The notes under the pieces were generated by a model. That model was given only the letters and a program-made list of their open reading frames with translations, was not told where the DNA came from and searched no databases. A stretch of 18,521 nucleotides of DNA, taken from assembly GCA_037447655.1 (NCBI GenBank), contig JBBHKE010001528.1, positions 1 through 18,521 on the forward strand, read 5' to 3'. Positions 8,475 through 16,840 of the stretch are shown piece after piece. The translations under genes were made by a program, and so were the position numbers. Position 1 is the stretch's first letter; each line of letters opens with the position of its first letter. Source of the DNA: Zygnema cylindricum. Lineage: Eukaryota; Streptophyta; Zygnematophyceae; Zygnematales; Zygnemataceae.

Positions 8475-9325
8475 CAAAGGGGTGAGGAATATCCTAGAGG
8501 CTTTATGTGAGCTGCGCATTCAGAGAACCTATAGAGGTCTCACAGTTGCAGGTTATGGGCCCACCCAATAGCATGCACATCTTTAATGGAGTTGGCTTCA
8601 TATAATTGGAAAGTATGATGAGAGGAGCTCTATGTGAGAAAATGGATTTGGGGAATAGTGAGTGGACGGGTGAGGCGTCCATCTGATCTTGGGATCCCTC
8701 CAAGGTTTACATGAAGCAGATTCACCAGAGATGCAGATCTATCTCCAACGGAGGAGACAAAGGAAAGAGAGGTGGTGGACAAAGGAAATGAGAAGGAGAC
8801 GGTCACACCTATAGTAACCAATTCGGCATTCATGTCACCTATTCAGAGGAATGAAGAGAACGATACCGATACTTGGGACTACAACAATATGGCGGCAAAG
8901 CACTTCATCCTCCGCCATCTTACTCAATGGCTTACATCTCCTCATTTTCAAGTACACTGGGCATGCGAGCTTTGGGTGGCTCTCATAGAGATGCATCAAA
9001 GTGGTACGATTCAGCAACAGCAGTTGGCTGATGAGAAAATTAACGCATATGTATACAAAGGGGGGAAGATGTTTGATTTTTGTAATGAGCTCGCAACACT
9101 TTTCATCAAGATAAAGAGTGTTGGACACGTTGAAAATGTAAAGACAAAGGTTAACTGCTTGCTGATGAAGTTACCAGATGAGTTTGAGAACAAAGTGAAC
9201 CGTGTGCAAGACTTGCCAGACTCAAGGTGGATATGGAATTCAGTGGTAGGGATGATTCTCGTTCGGGAGAACACGATTGAGATCCGAAGGGGAGGAAAGA
9301 GTGGGTAAGCGTTGGAAGGTGGGAC
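8475..9325 (+). mobile_element. Internal region of copia element A (leader plus gag only)
   Basis: The leader TCCTAGAGGCTTTATGTGAG matches those of B and C. The gag remnant follows. The region then jumps directly to a 3' polypurine-like tract (GGAAGGTGGGAC at 9314-9325) and the LTR start TGTTGAAAA at 9326. All of protease, integrase, reverse transcriptase and RNase H is missing. The deletion left both the gag C-terminal part and the 3' priming site, a layout that a trans-mobilised gag-only derivative would have. Confidence 0.7.
8555..9308 (+). pseudogene. gag: Copia gag (UBN2-type capsid), degraded, element A
   Basis: Starts ATGGGCCCACCC, the same start as gag of B. The first frame has stops at 8603 (TAA, at a Tyr position of B) and 8684 (TGA), then shifts into the frame that is open from 8772 to 9308. 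That part carries the family landmarks IQQQQLADEKINAYVYKGG, LLMKLPDEFEN and WNSVVGMILVRENTIEIRR, collinear with B (LQQQQLAENKIAAYTYKGG, LMMKLPEEYEN). Gag forms the virus-like particle that packages retrotransposon RNA. No CCHC zinc knuckle is left: the frame ends at GGKSG before the place where B has it. It cannot make a normal Gag because of the 5' stops, though the 178-codon 3' portion is intact as a frame. Confidence 0.8.
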
Positions 9326-9469
9326 TGTTGAAAAAAGGTAATTAATAGTTCACTTCTCTATTTTAGTTTTACCTTAAAGAAAGAGAGTAAGGATCAAAGG
9401 CACGCCATGGCTGCCGCCATATTTAGAAAGTGGCAGATTTTGAAGTAGAGAATATTTTTCTAAAATAAT

Positions 9470-9536
9470 GCCTAAGTCCAGATTTGAACCTGGGTCTGTG
9501 GAATTCTATACACTCGTACGTCTTAACCACTAAGGC
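9470..9536 (-). other. Antisense tRNA-like segment in the B 5' LTR
   Basis: Reading the minus strand, 67 bases begin GCCTTAG and end CTTAGGC, which can pair like an acceptor stem with one mismatch. Inside are TAGTGGTTAAGA (close to the A box of tRNA-Ser/Leu types) and GGTTCAAATCT (close to the B box GGTTCGANTCC). The T-stem pairing is poor and there is no clear anticodon arm. It is therefore a tRNA-derived or Pol III-promoter-like segment rather than a working tRNA gene. Confidence 0.6.
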
Positions 9537-9831
9537 GTTATCGAAACGATACACGTGACGGGTTTCAAAGATATATAAACATTAACGCAACAGCTAATTA
9601 ACAGCAGACTAACCAAAAGGAGCAATTCACGCATGTACGCCAATATGAACCGTGTAAAATATGTTTTGATCGGATGGCCGGCATTATAGCCGCCACGCGA
9701 AGTGACCTTTTGGCGGCATACGGAGATAGCGTCACGCGGTGCCACGTGGCGCCACATTATTTTACACCGGAGAAGATGGGAAGAGGAACCATGGCTTCCG
9801 ATTTAACAAGTGTCACCTTGTAGACCTTGTC

Positions 9832-9869
9832 GTACAATGGACGTACAATAAGTACATCGTCCATTGTAC
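9832..9869. repeat. Perfect 12-bp inverted repeat in the LTR
   Basis: GTACAATGGACG (9832-9843) and CGTCCATTGTAC (9858-9869) are exact reverse complements around a 14-base loop, just upstream of the TATA-like box. The second LTR (about 16545-16582) has substitutions in both arms (GTACAGTGGACT, CGCCCATTGTAC), so pairing is weaker there. Confidence 0.85.
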
Positions 9870-9879
9870 CTTCTTGTAC

Positions 9880-9886
9880 TATATAG
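9880..9886 (+). promoter_or_regulatory. Candidate TATA box of the LTR promoter
   Basis: TATATAG lies about 555 bp into the LTR and recurs in the other B LTR at 16593-16599. It follows the palindrome and precedes the well-conserved LTR tail. That position suits transcription starting near 9905-9915, which is inferred. No transcript evidence is available. Confidence 0.45.
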
Positions 9887-10105
9887 TGTTCCTATTGGAC
9901 TAGGGTTTAGTAGTAGGTAGTCGTGAGTAGGCACACCAAGACTTAGTAATATTTAGGTACCTCTCTCTAAGAGAGCTTGTAACTATAAAGGTCATCTTTG
10001 ACCAGCCATAACTTATTGCTCAAGGGAGCAAATTCAGTGATTCTTTTTGCGTTTGACTCAAGGGAGTCTTGTCCTCACAGGGGTGAGGGTGATCAGAATA
10101 CTTTT

Positions 10106-11494
10106 TGTTGTTCTTTGGTCTAAAATAGACCGCAGAAGCGACCCAAACTATCATGCAAAAAGCTAAGCAAAAATAGGTCGACGAACAATCATTTGAAATG
10201 CATCCTCCATTTAACATACAACAACATTTAGGGTTTCATGGAATAATCAACATAAATAAACCCTATGACAACATCTAAGGTTTGATGGAATAATCGACAT
10301 AAACAAACCCTAGGACAAATGCATAAACAATGCATATCAAACATATATAAAAACATAAATAAATAATAACACACAAATGCATCACACATAAACAAGAGTA
10401 TAATCAAAGTATAATCATTATATCATTCAAAGTGCATGACCTAATCGGCAACCCTAAAAGTCTACATCTTCGGTCCCCACTTTACTAACCAGCATTGATT
10501 ATTAATTCCTAACAAAGCTCATTCCTATATATACACTTGTGAGCTGTCAATGAATCACTAAGTGTCAAAATAACCAACATACATTATGTAACTGTCATTA
10601 AGTCCTATTTAACCATAATAGACCATCACTAAGAATAAATTAATCTTAAGCGTACACCTGAAAGTCAAACAATCGTAAGCGTACACTTGTCTACAAGTAC
10701 AACATGGTACACACACAAATTAAACTATCGAAAACCCTAATTGATCACTTAAATAAAAATGTCATAATCAATACTAAATTAATAATACACATAAGACAAA
10801 ATAATGTTGTATGAAATATTTATACCGACGCGTCCGCAAAATACGCGTCATAAGCGACAACTCGCTTAGTCACTCGTAGATAAATCCACGTAGTGAACCC
10901 ACATCGTATATGTACGGTCCACCTAATTAACACGTCATCAAACAATATGATCCCTTGGAAATATCGGCTGACGCCATCCGCCTTCCACGTGTACCACGAA
11001 TCACTTGTCAAACAATCCGGAACGTCCAAAAATAAATATCGTGTGATTGACGTGATTTCGCGTCACCACTACATAAAAATCTCGGCGGCCTATATCCGCC
11101 GTCCGTCGCTCTTAATCGGCACCCTTGATGTCGCGCCGCGTGGTCATAAAAATCCACTTGTCGAAACCTCGTACAATCGAAATCATTTTCGTACCGCAAG
11201 CGCGTCCCTTGTAATAAATGCGCTTGTCGCATTTTGTTTCGTACGGCATGCGTACATTTTCACACTTCGAAAATTTCAAATCGGATCGCTTCGCGATCCA
11301 CCGTCCATGTACTTTGCGCATTCCGCGCCACTCAATTAGTCCTTCACGTACATTTAATTTTCTTCGTACATTTACTCCCCCAATCCGCAAATCAATTCGA
11401 ACCTCCACACTACATCGCGTAAATGCGCACGCACGCGAACACGCGCACGCACGAAACGCTCCGTACGCACGAAACTAAGTTTTCAAAAACAACA
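10106..11494. mobile_element. Solo LTR of a different retrotransposon family, 1389 bp
   Basis: It starts TGTTGTT and ends AACAACA (TG...CA with short inverted ends). It is flanked by exact CTTTT copies at 10101-10105 and 11495-11499, the 5-bp duplication typical of LTR retrotransposon insertion. Removing it and one CTTTT restores the copia LTR exactly. No gag or pol frame lies within it, so it is read as a solo LTR left by LTR-LTR recombination. Its left half is A/T-rich with a tandem repeat. The right half (10830-11470) is richer in G and C with many CGTAC and CGCG words. Open frames there are not protein-like. Transcription direction is not evident. Confidence 0.8.
10221..10314. repeat. 47-bp tandem duplication inside the solo LTR
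   Basis: Two units (10221-10267 and 10268-10314) share ACAACATYTARGGTTT, ATGGAATAATC and AAACCCTA, with a handful of substitutions. Each unit also contains an internal TAGGGTTT ... AAACCCTA inverted pair. Confidence 0.85.
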
Positions 11495-11521
11495 CTTTTG
11501 CGCCTGGGCGGCGCTTATTCA

Positions 11522-11611
11522 GTGGGAAAGTGGAAGGGGCAAATATAATCCTAGAGGCTTTACATAGGCTGCTCATTCTGTCGGTCAATGGAGACCACAG
11601 AATTTCAGGTT
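11522..11611 (+). other. Leader of copia element B (untranslated region)
   Basis: It begins GTGGGAAAGTGGAAGG directly after the LTR end TTCA, where a primer-binding site is expected. It does not match the common plant copia start TGGTATCAGAGC, so the primer is unknown. The leader is conserved in A, C and Z (CCTAGAGGCTTTACATAGG, CAATGGAGACCACA). It ends CAG^GTTATG, a good 5' splice-site context that overlaps the gag start at 11612. Confidence 0.65.
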
Positions 11612-12640
11612 ATGGGCCCACCCTCTAGGGTGCCCATATTTGATGGATCAGACTTCTTATATTGGGAAATGATGATGGAGGGAGAACTCTTTGAGAAGCT
11701 TATATGGGGCATACTGTCTAGATAAATTCGATGCCCACCTCCACCTGGGTTTGGAGGGACATGTTTTTCTTCCACCTCCGCCTCTACAGTTGGTAGAACA
11801 GCCGCCACCATCACCAAGGATGAAGATGAGGAAGGAGAGGAGATTTTCATGGAAGGAGAAAAGGGAGGAGTTGCAACTCAAGTGACACGATTGCCGAAGG
11901 AGATACCGGCAGCAGCACCACCACCAACTGCGACAAGGGTTCAGATCGAAAGATCAGAGTATGAAAAGAGGAACTACAAAGACAAGGTTGCTTAGCTCTT
12001 GATTCTTAAAAGTGTAGCAAAGGGCATTGCCGTTCCCCTTATGCATGTCAAATCTTCATCTCAAATTTCGATATCACTAGTTAACAAATATAACAGTGGA
12101 TCATTGCAGCAACAACAGTTGGCGGAAAATAAGATTGCAGCTTATACTTATAAAGGAGGAAGTATTTATAATTATTGCAATGATTTAGGAGCATTATTAG
12201 GAGAGTTAGAGAGTGCAGGTAACTCATGGTCTGAGAGACAAAAAGTGAACACATTAATGATGAAACTACCTGAAGAGTATGAGAATATCATTAAGCGATT
12301 GCAGGGCATAGGAGATAGCAATTGGAATTAGGATGACACAGTGGGAATGATTTTAGTGAAAGAAAGCACCATAGAGTTTAGGAGAGGGAGTCCAAGTGTT
12401 CAAGCATTGTCTGCAGGAGCTGATTGGCGGAAGCGTGATGAGGAGAGAGGGAAAGATCCCTATCGAAACTGTGGTGGAAGAGGACAAGGAGGTGGCAGAT
12501 TTGATAGATAGGGGAGAGGAACTTCTCAAGGAGGATTATGTCACTTCTGCAAGAAATCGGGACACTATATGGCAGATTGTGGTAGACTTGCACATCTTCG
12601 ACTGAAAGATGGTCAAGGAACCTCAAAAGACAGAGGAAAG
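11612..12640 (+). pseudogene. gag: Copia gag: capsid plus CCHC nucleocapsid, element B, with stops
   Basis: The start ATGGGCCCACCC gives MGPPSRVPIFDGSDFLYWE, the usual copia gag opening (short basic start, then F(D/N)G...YxxW). The capsid part keeps LQQQQLAENKIAAYTYKGG and LMMKLPEEYENIIKRL. The nucleocapsid knuckle is CHFCKKSGHYMADC (C-x2-C-x4-H-x4-C), near 12540-12580. In-frame stops lie at 11723 (TAA), 11993, 12329 and 12509 (TAG). The protein would coat retrotransposon RNA in cytoplasmic particles. A CTGCAG^GAG acceptor-like site at 12411-12419 and CAG^GT at 11606-11610 bracket most of the frame; element C lacks exactly this interval. Confidence 0.85.
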
Positions 12641-12769
12641 AAAAAAGCTTTCCTGACTCACGTTCTTGATGAGGAAGTGGAAGAAAAAACTGAACGAGAA
12701 GAGGAGCTTGAGGAGCTTCTTCTTAATCCGAAAAAAACTGAAAAGCATGTCAACATTCCACTGAGACAA

Positions 12770-12960
12770 AAGTGTGCTTTCGGAGGTAAGAGGGATCCAC
12801 CCGAGGATGGGTGGATCATAGACTTAGGGGCTTCAATGCATATGTGCAAAGATAAGCGGTGGTTCACTAAACTGAGAAAGATCCCAACAGTGTAGATAGA
12901 GTACGGAGATGGTAGAGTAGAAACCACAAGTCTTGTTGGAACTGTTGACTTGAAGGTTCT
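12770..12960 (+). pseudogene. Copia aspartic protease, element B, degenerate active site
   Basis: The frame continues from gag. The core reads GWIIDLGASMHMCKDKRWF where active copia proteases have W-(I/L)-x-D-S-G-(A/C)-(S/T)-x-H. The Ser of the catalytic D-S/T-G triad is Leu here. Element C has Ser but lost the Gly (DSSPS). A TAG at 12893 falls where C has a Glu codon, just before IEYGDGR. The protease would cut the Gag-Pol polyprotein. Both copies seem inactive. Confidence 0.75.
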
Positions 12961-13009
12961 AGTTGATGGAAAGGCCTCAATTGTAACACTCTCAGACGTT
13001 CTTTACATT

Positions 13010-14450
13010 CCAGAGCTTAGCAAAAACCTAGTCTCAATAGCTGACCTAGATGAAAAGGAGTTTGAAACAGGAACTAGGAAAGGAATCTTCACAGCAAGCT
13101 TTGATAATGAGGTTTATTTCATAGCTGAGAAGGGCAGTCAAGGAATGTTCAGAATTGTTCTTTGCAATGAAAAGAGTGTTCTCTACTCGTGTGCAAGTGA
13201 GATGATGCTTTGGCATAAAAGGTTGGGGCATGTGAATCTAGATAGATTAAAGAAAATGAAGAAAAAGGGAATAGTGGAGGGTATTACGTTTGAAGATGAT
13301 GAGACCTTTGATGATTGTAGTGGATGTGCCCAAGGGAAGATTCATAGACTTCCATTTCCAAAGGCAACCACATTTAGGAGAGAGAAAGTATTAGATCTAG
13401 TTCACACTGATGTTTGGGGACCAGCTAGGTATGCTGCACATAGGGGGAAGAGATGGATGTTAACTATCACAAATGATTGGTCTAGATACACGAACGTATA
13501 CTTTCTAAGATATAAGTCAGAGGTATTAAGATGTTTCAAAGAGTATAAAGTATGGAGTGAAAAGCTACATGAAACCTCAATAAAAGAGATAAGAAGTGAT
13601 AATGGGAAAGAATACACCACAAGGGAATTTGAAGAATATCTTAAAAAAAGAAGGAATTCATCATGAGAAAACTGTTCCCTATAATCCGGAACAAAATGGA
13701 GTAGCAGAAAGAGTGAATAGAACTTTAGGAGATATGTCCAGAAGTATGTTAAGTGACAAGAGGATAGGGCTGCAGTTTTGGGCTGAGTCTATGAACTATG
13801 CTAATTTCATCAAAAATAGAGTCCTAACTTTAGCAAATAATGAGGAAACTCCGTATGAGAGTCGGACAAGAAGAAAGCATGATTTGTCTAGTTTGAGAGT
13901 GTTTGGAAGTCAAGTTTATAGTTTGGATTCCGATAAGACTAAATTGAAGTTGGAGGGAAGAGGGAAACCAGGATATCTTCTAGGATATGATGAGAGCACA
14001 AAAGGATACCGGGTGTATGACTTGAAAAAGAGAGATATAATTTTGGTAAAACACATAGTGGTGATGAATGAAGTGAAGTCCATTGATCCATTCAAATATA
14101 ATAAGGAAGTAAAAATCAGATTTGAAACGGATCAGTTTTCTGACTTTGACTTTGAAAATGAAGAGAAGGAAGAGGGAGAAAAAGAAAAATCTCCAGATCT
14201 ACCAAAGGAGAAGGAGGAAAGGACAACATCCGAGGCAACGCCACAATACGAAGTGGAAACCGATGAGGAACTTGATGAGACACCAGAATTGGAAGATAGG
14301 GGAGCTAAAAATCTCCCAAAACGAAACCCAAGGATGCCTTCCATACCGGCGTCCGATTTTGAACGGGGAAGAAGAAGTAGTAAACGACTTCAAGAAAGAC
14401 AAGTTAATAACCAACTCACAAAGATGTCTCACCCGAATGAACCTCAGACA
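13010..14450 (+). pseudogene. Copia GAG-pre-integrase and integrase, element B, one frameshift
   Basis: Leads with LSKNLVSIADLDEK and the HHCC zinc-binding region (WHKRLGHVNLDRL ... DDCSGCAQGK, 13210-13340). The DDE core is present: D in LVHTDVWGP, D in IRSDNGKEYTT and E in NGVAERVNRTL. The reading frame shifts by one base at a run of seven A near 13640-13650, so the first two catalytic residues and the third are in different frames. After the core comes an acidic, Lys/Glu-rich linker (14110-14300) typical of copia integrase tails. The enzyme inserts cDNA into the genome. Apart from the shift the domain looks well preserved. Confidence 0.85.
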
Positions 14451-14459
14451 TATTTAGAG

Positions 14460-15500
14460 GCCATAAACACCCCAGAAAGTAGCGGGTGGATAACAACTAT
14501 AAATGAAGAAATGGCCTCTATCATGGAAGCCAATACATGGGAATTGGTAGATTGTCCACCGAACGGAAAACCGATCGGATGTAAGTGGGTTTTTAAACTT
14601 AAATTAAACCCGGATAATACCATTGAGAGGTACAAAGCTAGGTTAGTTGCAAAAGGTTATACTTAGAAAAAGGGGATAGACTACGAAGAAACCTTTGCAC
14701 CTGTAGTCAGATTTCCTTCTGTTAGAATCCTTTTAAGTATAGCCGCAGCGGAGGATATGGAAATCCACCAGATAGATATTAAAACGGCCTTTTTGCATGG
14801 AGAGTTGGAAGAAGAAATTTACATGAGGCAACCGGAAGGATTCGTGGAAAGTGGGGAAGAAAATAAAGTTTGCAAACTGATAAAATCACTCTATGGGCTT
14901 AAGCAAGGCCCGCGACAGTGGAATATAAAGCTAGACAAATTTATGACCGGTTTGGGGTATATCAGAATTAGTTCAGATCACTCTATATATTTATTTGAGG
15001 ATGAGAATAGAGTGATATTTATTGCTATTTATGTGGATGATTTGTTAGTCTTAAGCAAGTCCTTAGATAAAATTAACAAACTAAAACGGGATCTTAGAAG
15101 CAGTTTTGATATGAAAGATCTCGGCGAAGCAAAGTACATTTTGGGAATTCAGATGGAGAGAGATAGAAGGAGTAGAATTATAAGACTCACTCAAAAAGAA
15201 GCAATCGGTAATATGCTAGAAAATTTTCAGATGGAAAAGGTAAACGAATGTATAACTCTTATGGATTTGAAAAAAGTGTTTGAGGGGAGTGAAGAGAGAG
15301 GAATATTGATCATTAATTATGAGATGGATGAGATAGAAAGAAAATTTATGGAAAATATTCCTTATCGGCAGATTGTAGGCAGTTTAATTTATTTCATCAA
15401 CTGTACCCGTCCAGATATAGCTGCAGCTGTAGGTGTCCTTAGTAGAAGTCTAAATGAACCAAGAAAGAGAGATTGGGAGGCTGCCAAAAGGGTGATGAGA
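14460..15500 (+). pseudogene. Copia reverse transcriptase (RVT_2), element B, one in-frame stop
   Basis: Begins at the conserved W-x-x-A-x-x-E-like entry (GWITTINEEMASIMEANTW), then KPIGCKWVFKLKLNPDNTI and RYKARLVAKGYT. A TAG at 14664 follows, where the family has Gln (AKGFTQxxGIDYxETFAPV). Next come IDIKTAFLHGELEEEIYM (catalytic Asp), SLYGLKQGPRQW and the YVDD box in IAIYVDDLLVLSK. The thumb and connection follow with LGIQMERD, IPYRQIVGSLIYF and TRPDIAAAV. The enzyme copies element RNA to cDNA inside the particle. All catalytic Asp residues are present and the stop is the only lesion seen in this stretch. Confidence 0.88.
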
Positions 15501-16025
15501 TATCTGGTGGGGACAAGGGAATTATGGTTGCATTTGGGAGGGGAGCACACTGACATAACCACCTGGAGTGATGCCAGTTATGGAGATGTGCCTTTAAGGC
15601 GGTGAACGACTGGATATGTGTTGGAAATTGGATCCGGTGCATGTTGTTAGAGTTGCAAGCAACCAAAAGTAGTTGATCAGTCCACTATGGAGGCTGAATA
15701 CATGGCTTTGTGTGCTGCCACCAAAGAATTAATGTGGGTTAAATCTCTTTTTGAAGAACTTGGGTTCATGAAGTTTGGAACTCAAAATGTTTTTTGTGAT
15801 AATCAAGCTGTTATCTCTATAGCAGCTAATCCGAAACATCACTTTAAAGCTAAGCATATGGATATAAGACTAAGCTTTGTCAGAGAGAAGGTTGAAAATA
15901 AAATTATTAAACTGGTTCATAAAACTGATAGAGAAATGATTGCAGACATGATGACAAAACCAGTGCCTTCCCCTAAGTTGATTTATTGCAGAGAAAACTG
16001 TGGACTAAAATTAAAAAGTGACTAG
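15500..16025 (+). pseudogene. Copia RNase H, element B, with two in-frame stops
   Basis: Motifs are TTWSDASYGD (first catalytic Asp), STMEAEYMAL (Glu), NVFCDNQAVISIAANP (second Asp) and KHMDIRLSFVREKV. These match copia RNase H, which degrades the RNA strand of the RNA:DNA hybrid. TGA at 15603 lies in the RRxTTGYV region where Ser is usual, and TAG at 15648 lies where Trp is usual (ISWxSKKQ). The frame closes at TAG 16023-16025, 13 bases before the 3' LTR. Confidence 0.85.
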
Positions 16026-16030
16026 GAATT

Positions 16031-16038
16031 AAGGGGAG
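16031..16038 (+). other. Polypurine tract of element B
   Basis: AAGGGGAG lies directly before the LTR start TGTTGAAAAG, the position of the plus-strand primer in LTR retrotransposons. The matching site of element A (GGAAGGTGGGAC, 9314-9325) is similar but less pure. Confidence 0.7.
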
Positions 16039-16840
16039 TGTTGAAAAGAGGTAATTAATAGTTCACTTCTCTATTTTAGTTTTACCTTAAAGAAAGAGAG
16101 TAAGGATCAAAGGCAAGCCATGGCTGTCGCCATATTTAGAAAGTGGCAGATTTTGAAGTAGAGAATATTTTACTAAAATGTTGCCTAAATCAAGATTTGA
16201 ACCTGGGTCTGTGAACTTCTATATAGTCGTACGTCTTAACCACTAAGGCGTTATCGAAACGATACACGTGACGGGTTTCAAAGATATATAAACATTAACG
16301 CAACAACTAATTAACAGTAGATTAACCAAAAGGAGCAATTCATACATGTACGCGAATCTGAACCGTGTAAAATATGTTTTGATCAGACGACCGACATTAT
16401 AGCCGCCACGCAAAGTGAGCTTTTGGCGAAATACGGAGATAGCGCTACGCGGTGCCACGTGGCGCCACATTATTTGATACTGGAGAAGATGGGAGGAGGA
16501 ACCATGGCTTCCGATTTAACAGGTGTCACCTTGTAGACCTTGTCGTACAGTGGACTTACAATAAGTACATCGCCCATTGTACCTTCTTGTACTATATAGT
16601 ATTCCTATTGGACTACAGTTTAGTAGTAGGTAGTCGTAAGTAGGTAGACCAAGACTTAGTAATATTTAGGTACCTCTCTCTAAGCGAGCTTGTAACTATA
16701 AAGGTCATCTTTGACCAGCCATAACTTACTGCTCAGGGGAGCAAATTTAGTGATTCTTTTTGCGTTTGACTCAAGGGAGTCTTGTCCTCACAAGGGTGTG
16801 GGTGGTTAGAATACTTTTATGCTTGGGCGGCGCTTATTCA
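16039..16840 (+). mobile_element. 3' LTR of copia element B (also 5' LTR of C), 802 bp
   Basis: TGTTGAAAAG ... GCGCTTATTCA. It is uninterrupted and collinear with 9326-10105 plus 11500-11521. Substitutions are spread along the length, and a few alter notable features such as the palindrome arms. A copia leader (element C) follows immediately with no target duplication, so it is shared by two internal regions. TATATAG lies at 16593-16599. Confidence 0.85.
16183..16249 (-). other. Antisense tRNA-like segment in the B 3' LTR
   Basis: Same 67-base span as in the other B LTR. TAGTGGTTAAGA and GGTTCAAATCT are unchanged between the two copies, whereas the acceptor-like end has drifted (TTTAGGC for CTTAGGC). 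The A- and B-box-like words are thus better kept than the stem. Confidence 0.58.

Larger units (their letters stand above)
9326..11521 (+). mobile_element. 5' LTR of copia element B (also 3' LTR of A), split by a solo LTR
   Basis: It runs TGTTGAAAA ... GCGCTTATTCA. Without the inserted 10106-11494 segment and one copy of its CTTTT duplication it is 802 bp, the same length as the LTR at 16039-16840, with scattered substitutions between them. It carries a palindrome, a TATATAG box, the tRNA-like block and the conserved tail CATAACTTATTGCTCAAG. The element A polypurine tract precedes it and the B leader follows it, so it is shared between two internal regions. Confidence 0.82.
11522..16038 (+). 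mobile_element. Internal region of full-length Ty1/copia retrotransposon B
   Basis: The domain order gag, protease, integrase, reverse transcriptase, RNase H is diagnostic of Ty1/copia (integrase before RT). Gag and pol lie in one frame from 11612 to about 13640, then a one-base shift, then another frame to the final TAG at 16023. Premature stops are at 11723, 11993, 12329, 12509, 12893, 14664, 15603 and 15648. The polypurine tract AAGGGGAG precedes the 3' LTR. No target duplication brackets the element, because its neighbours are further copies sharing its LTRs. It is non-functional as it stands. Confidence 0.9.

Noticed and set aside
9470-9536. A functional tRNA gene in the LTR
   Set aside because: The boxes are good but the T stem pairs poorly, no anticodon arm is evident and the length is 67. 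It is described only as tRNA-like.
10820-11478. Several open frames on both strands (up to 148 codons)
   Set aside because: They lie inside the solo LTR, overlap in several frames and show no domain. The openness follows from its base composition.
11612-16025. Genetic code change with TAG (and TAA) read as glutamine, as in some green algae
   Set aside because: The stops in A and B align with different residues: Gln at 14664, but Trp-, Ser-, Tyr-, Glu- or Lys-like positions at 15648, 15603, 8603, 12893 and 11993. TGA occurs too, along with a frameshift. This is ordinary decay.
9326-16840. A 5-bp target duplication around element B
   Set aside because: GGGAC precedes the 5' LTR and GTGGG follows the 3' LTR. 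They do not match because both neighbours are other copia internal regions.
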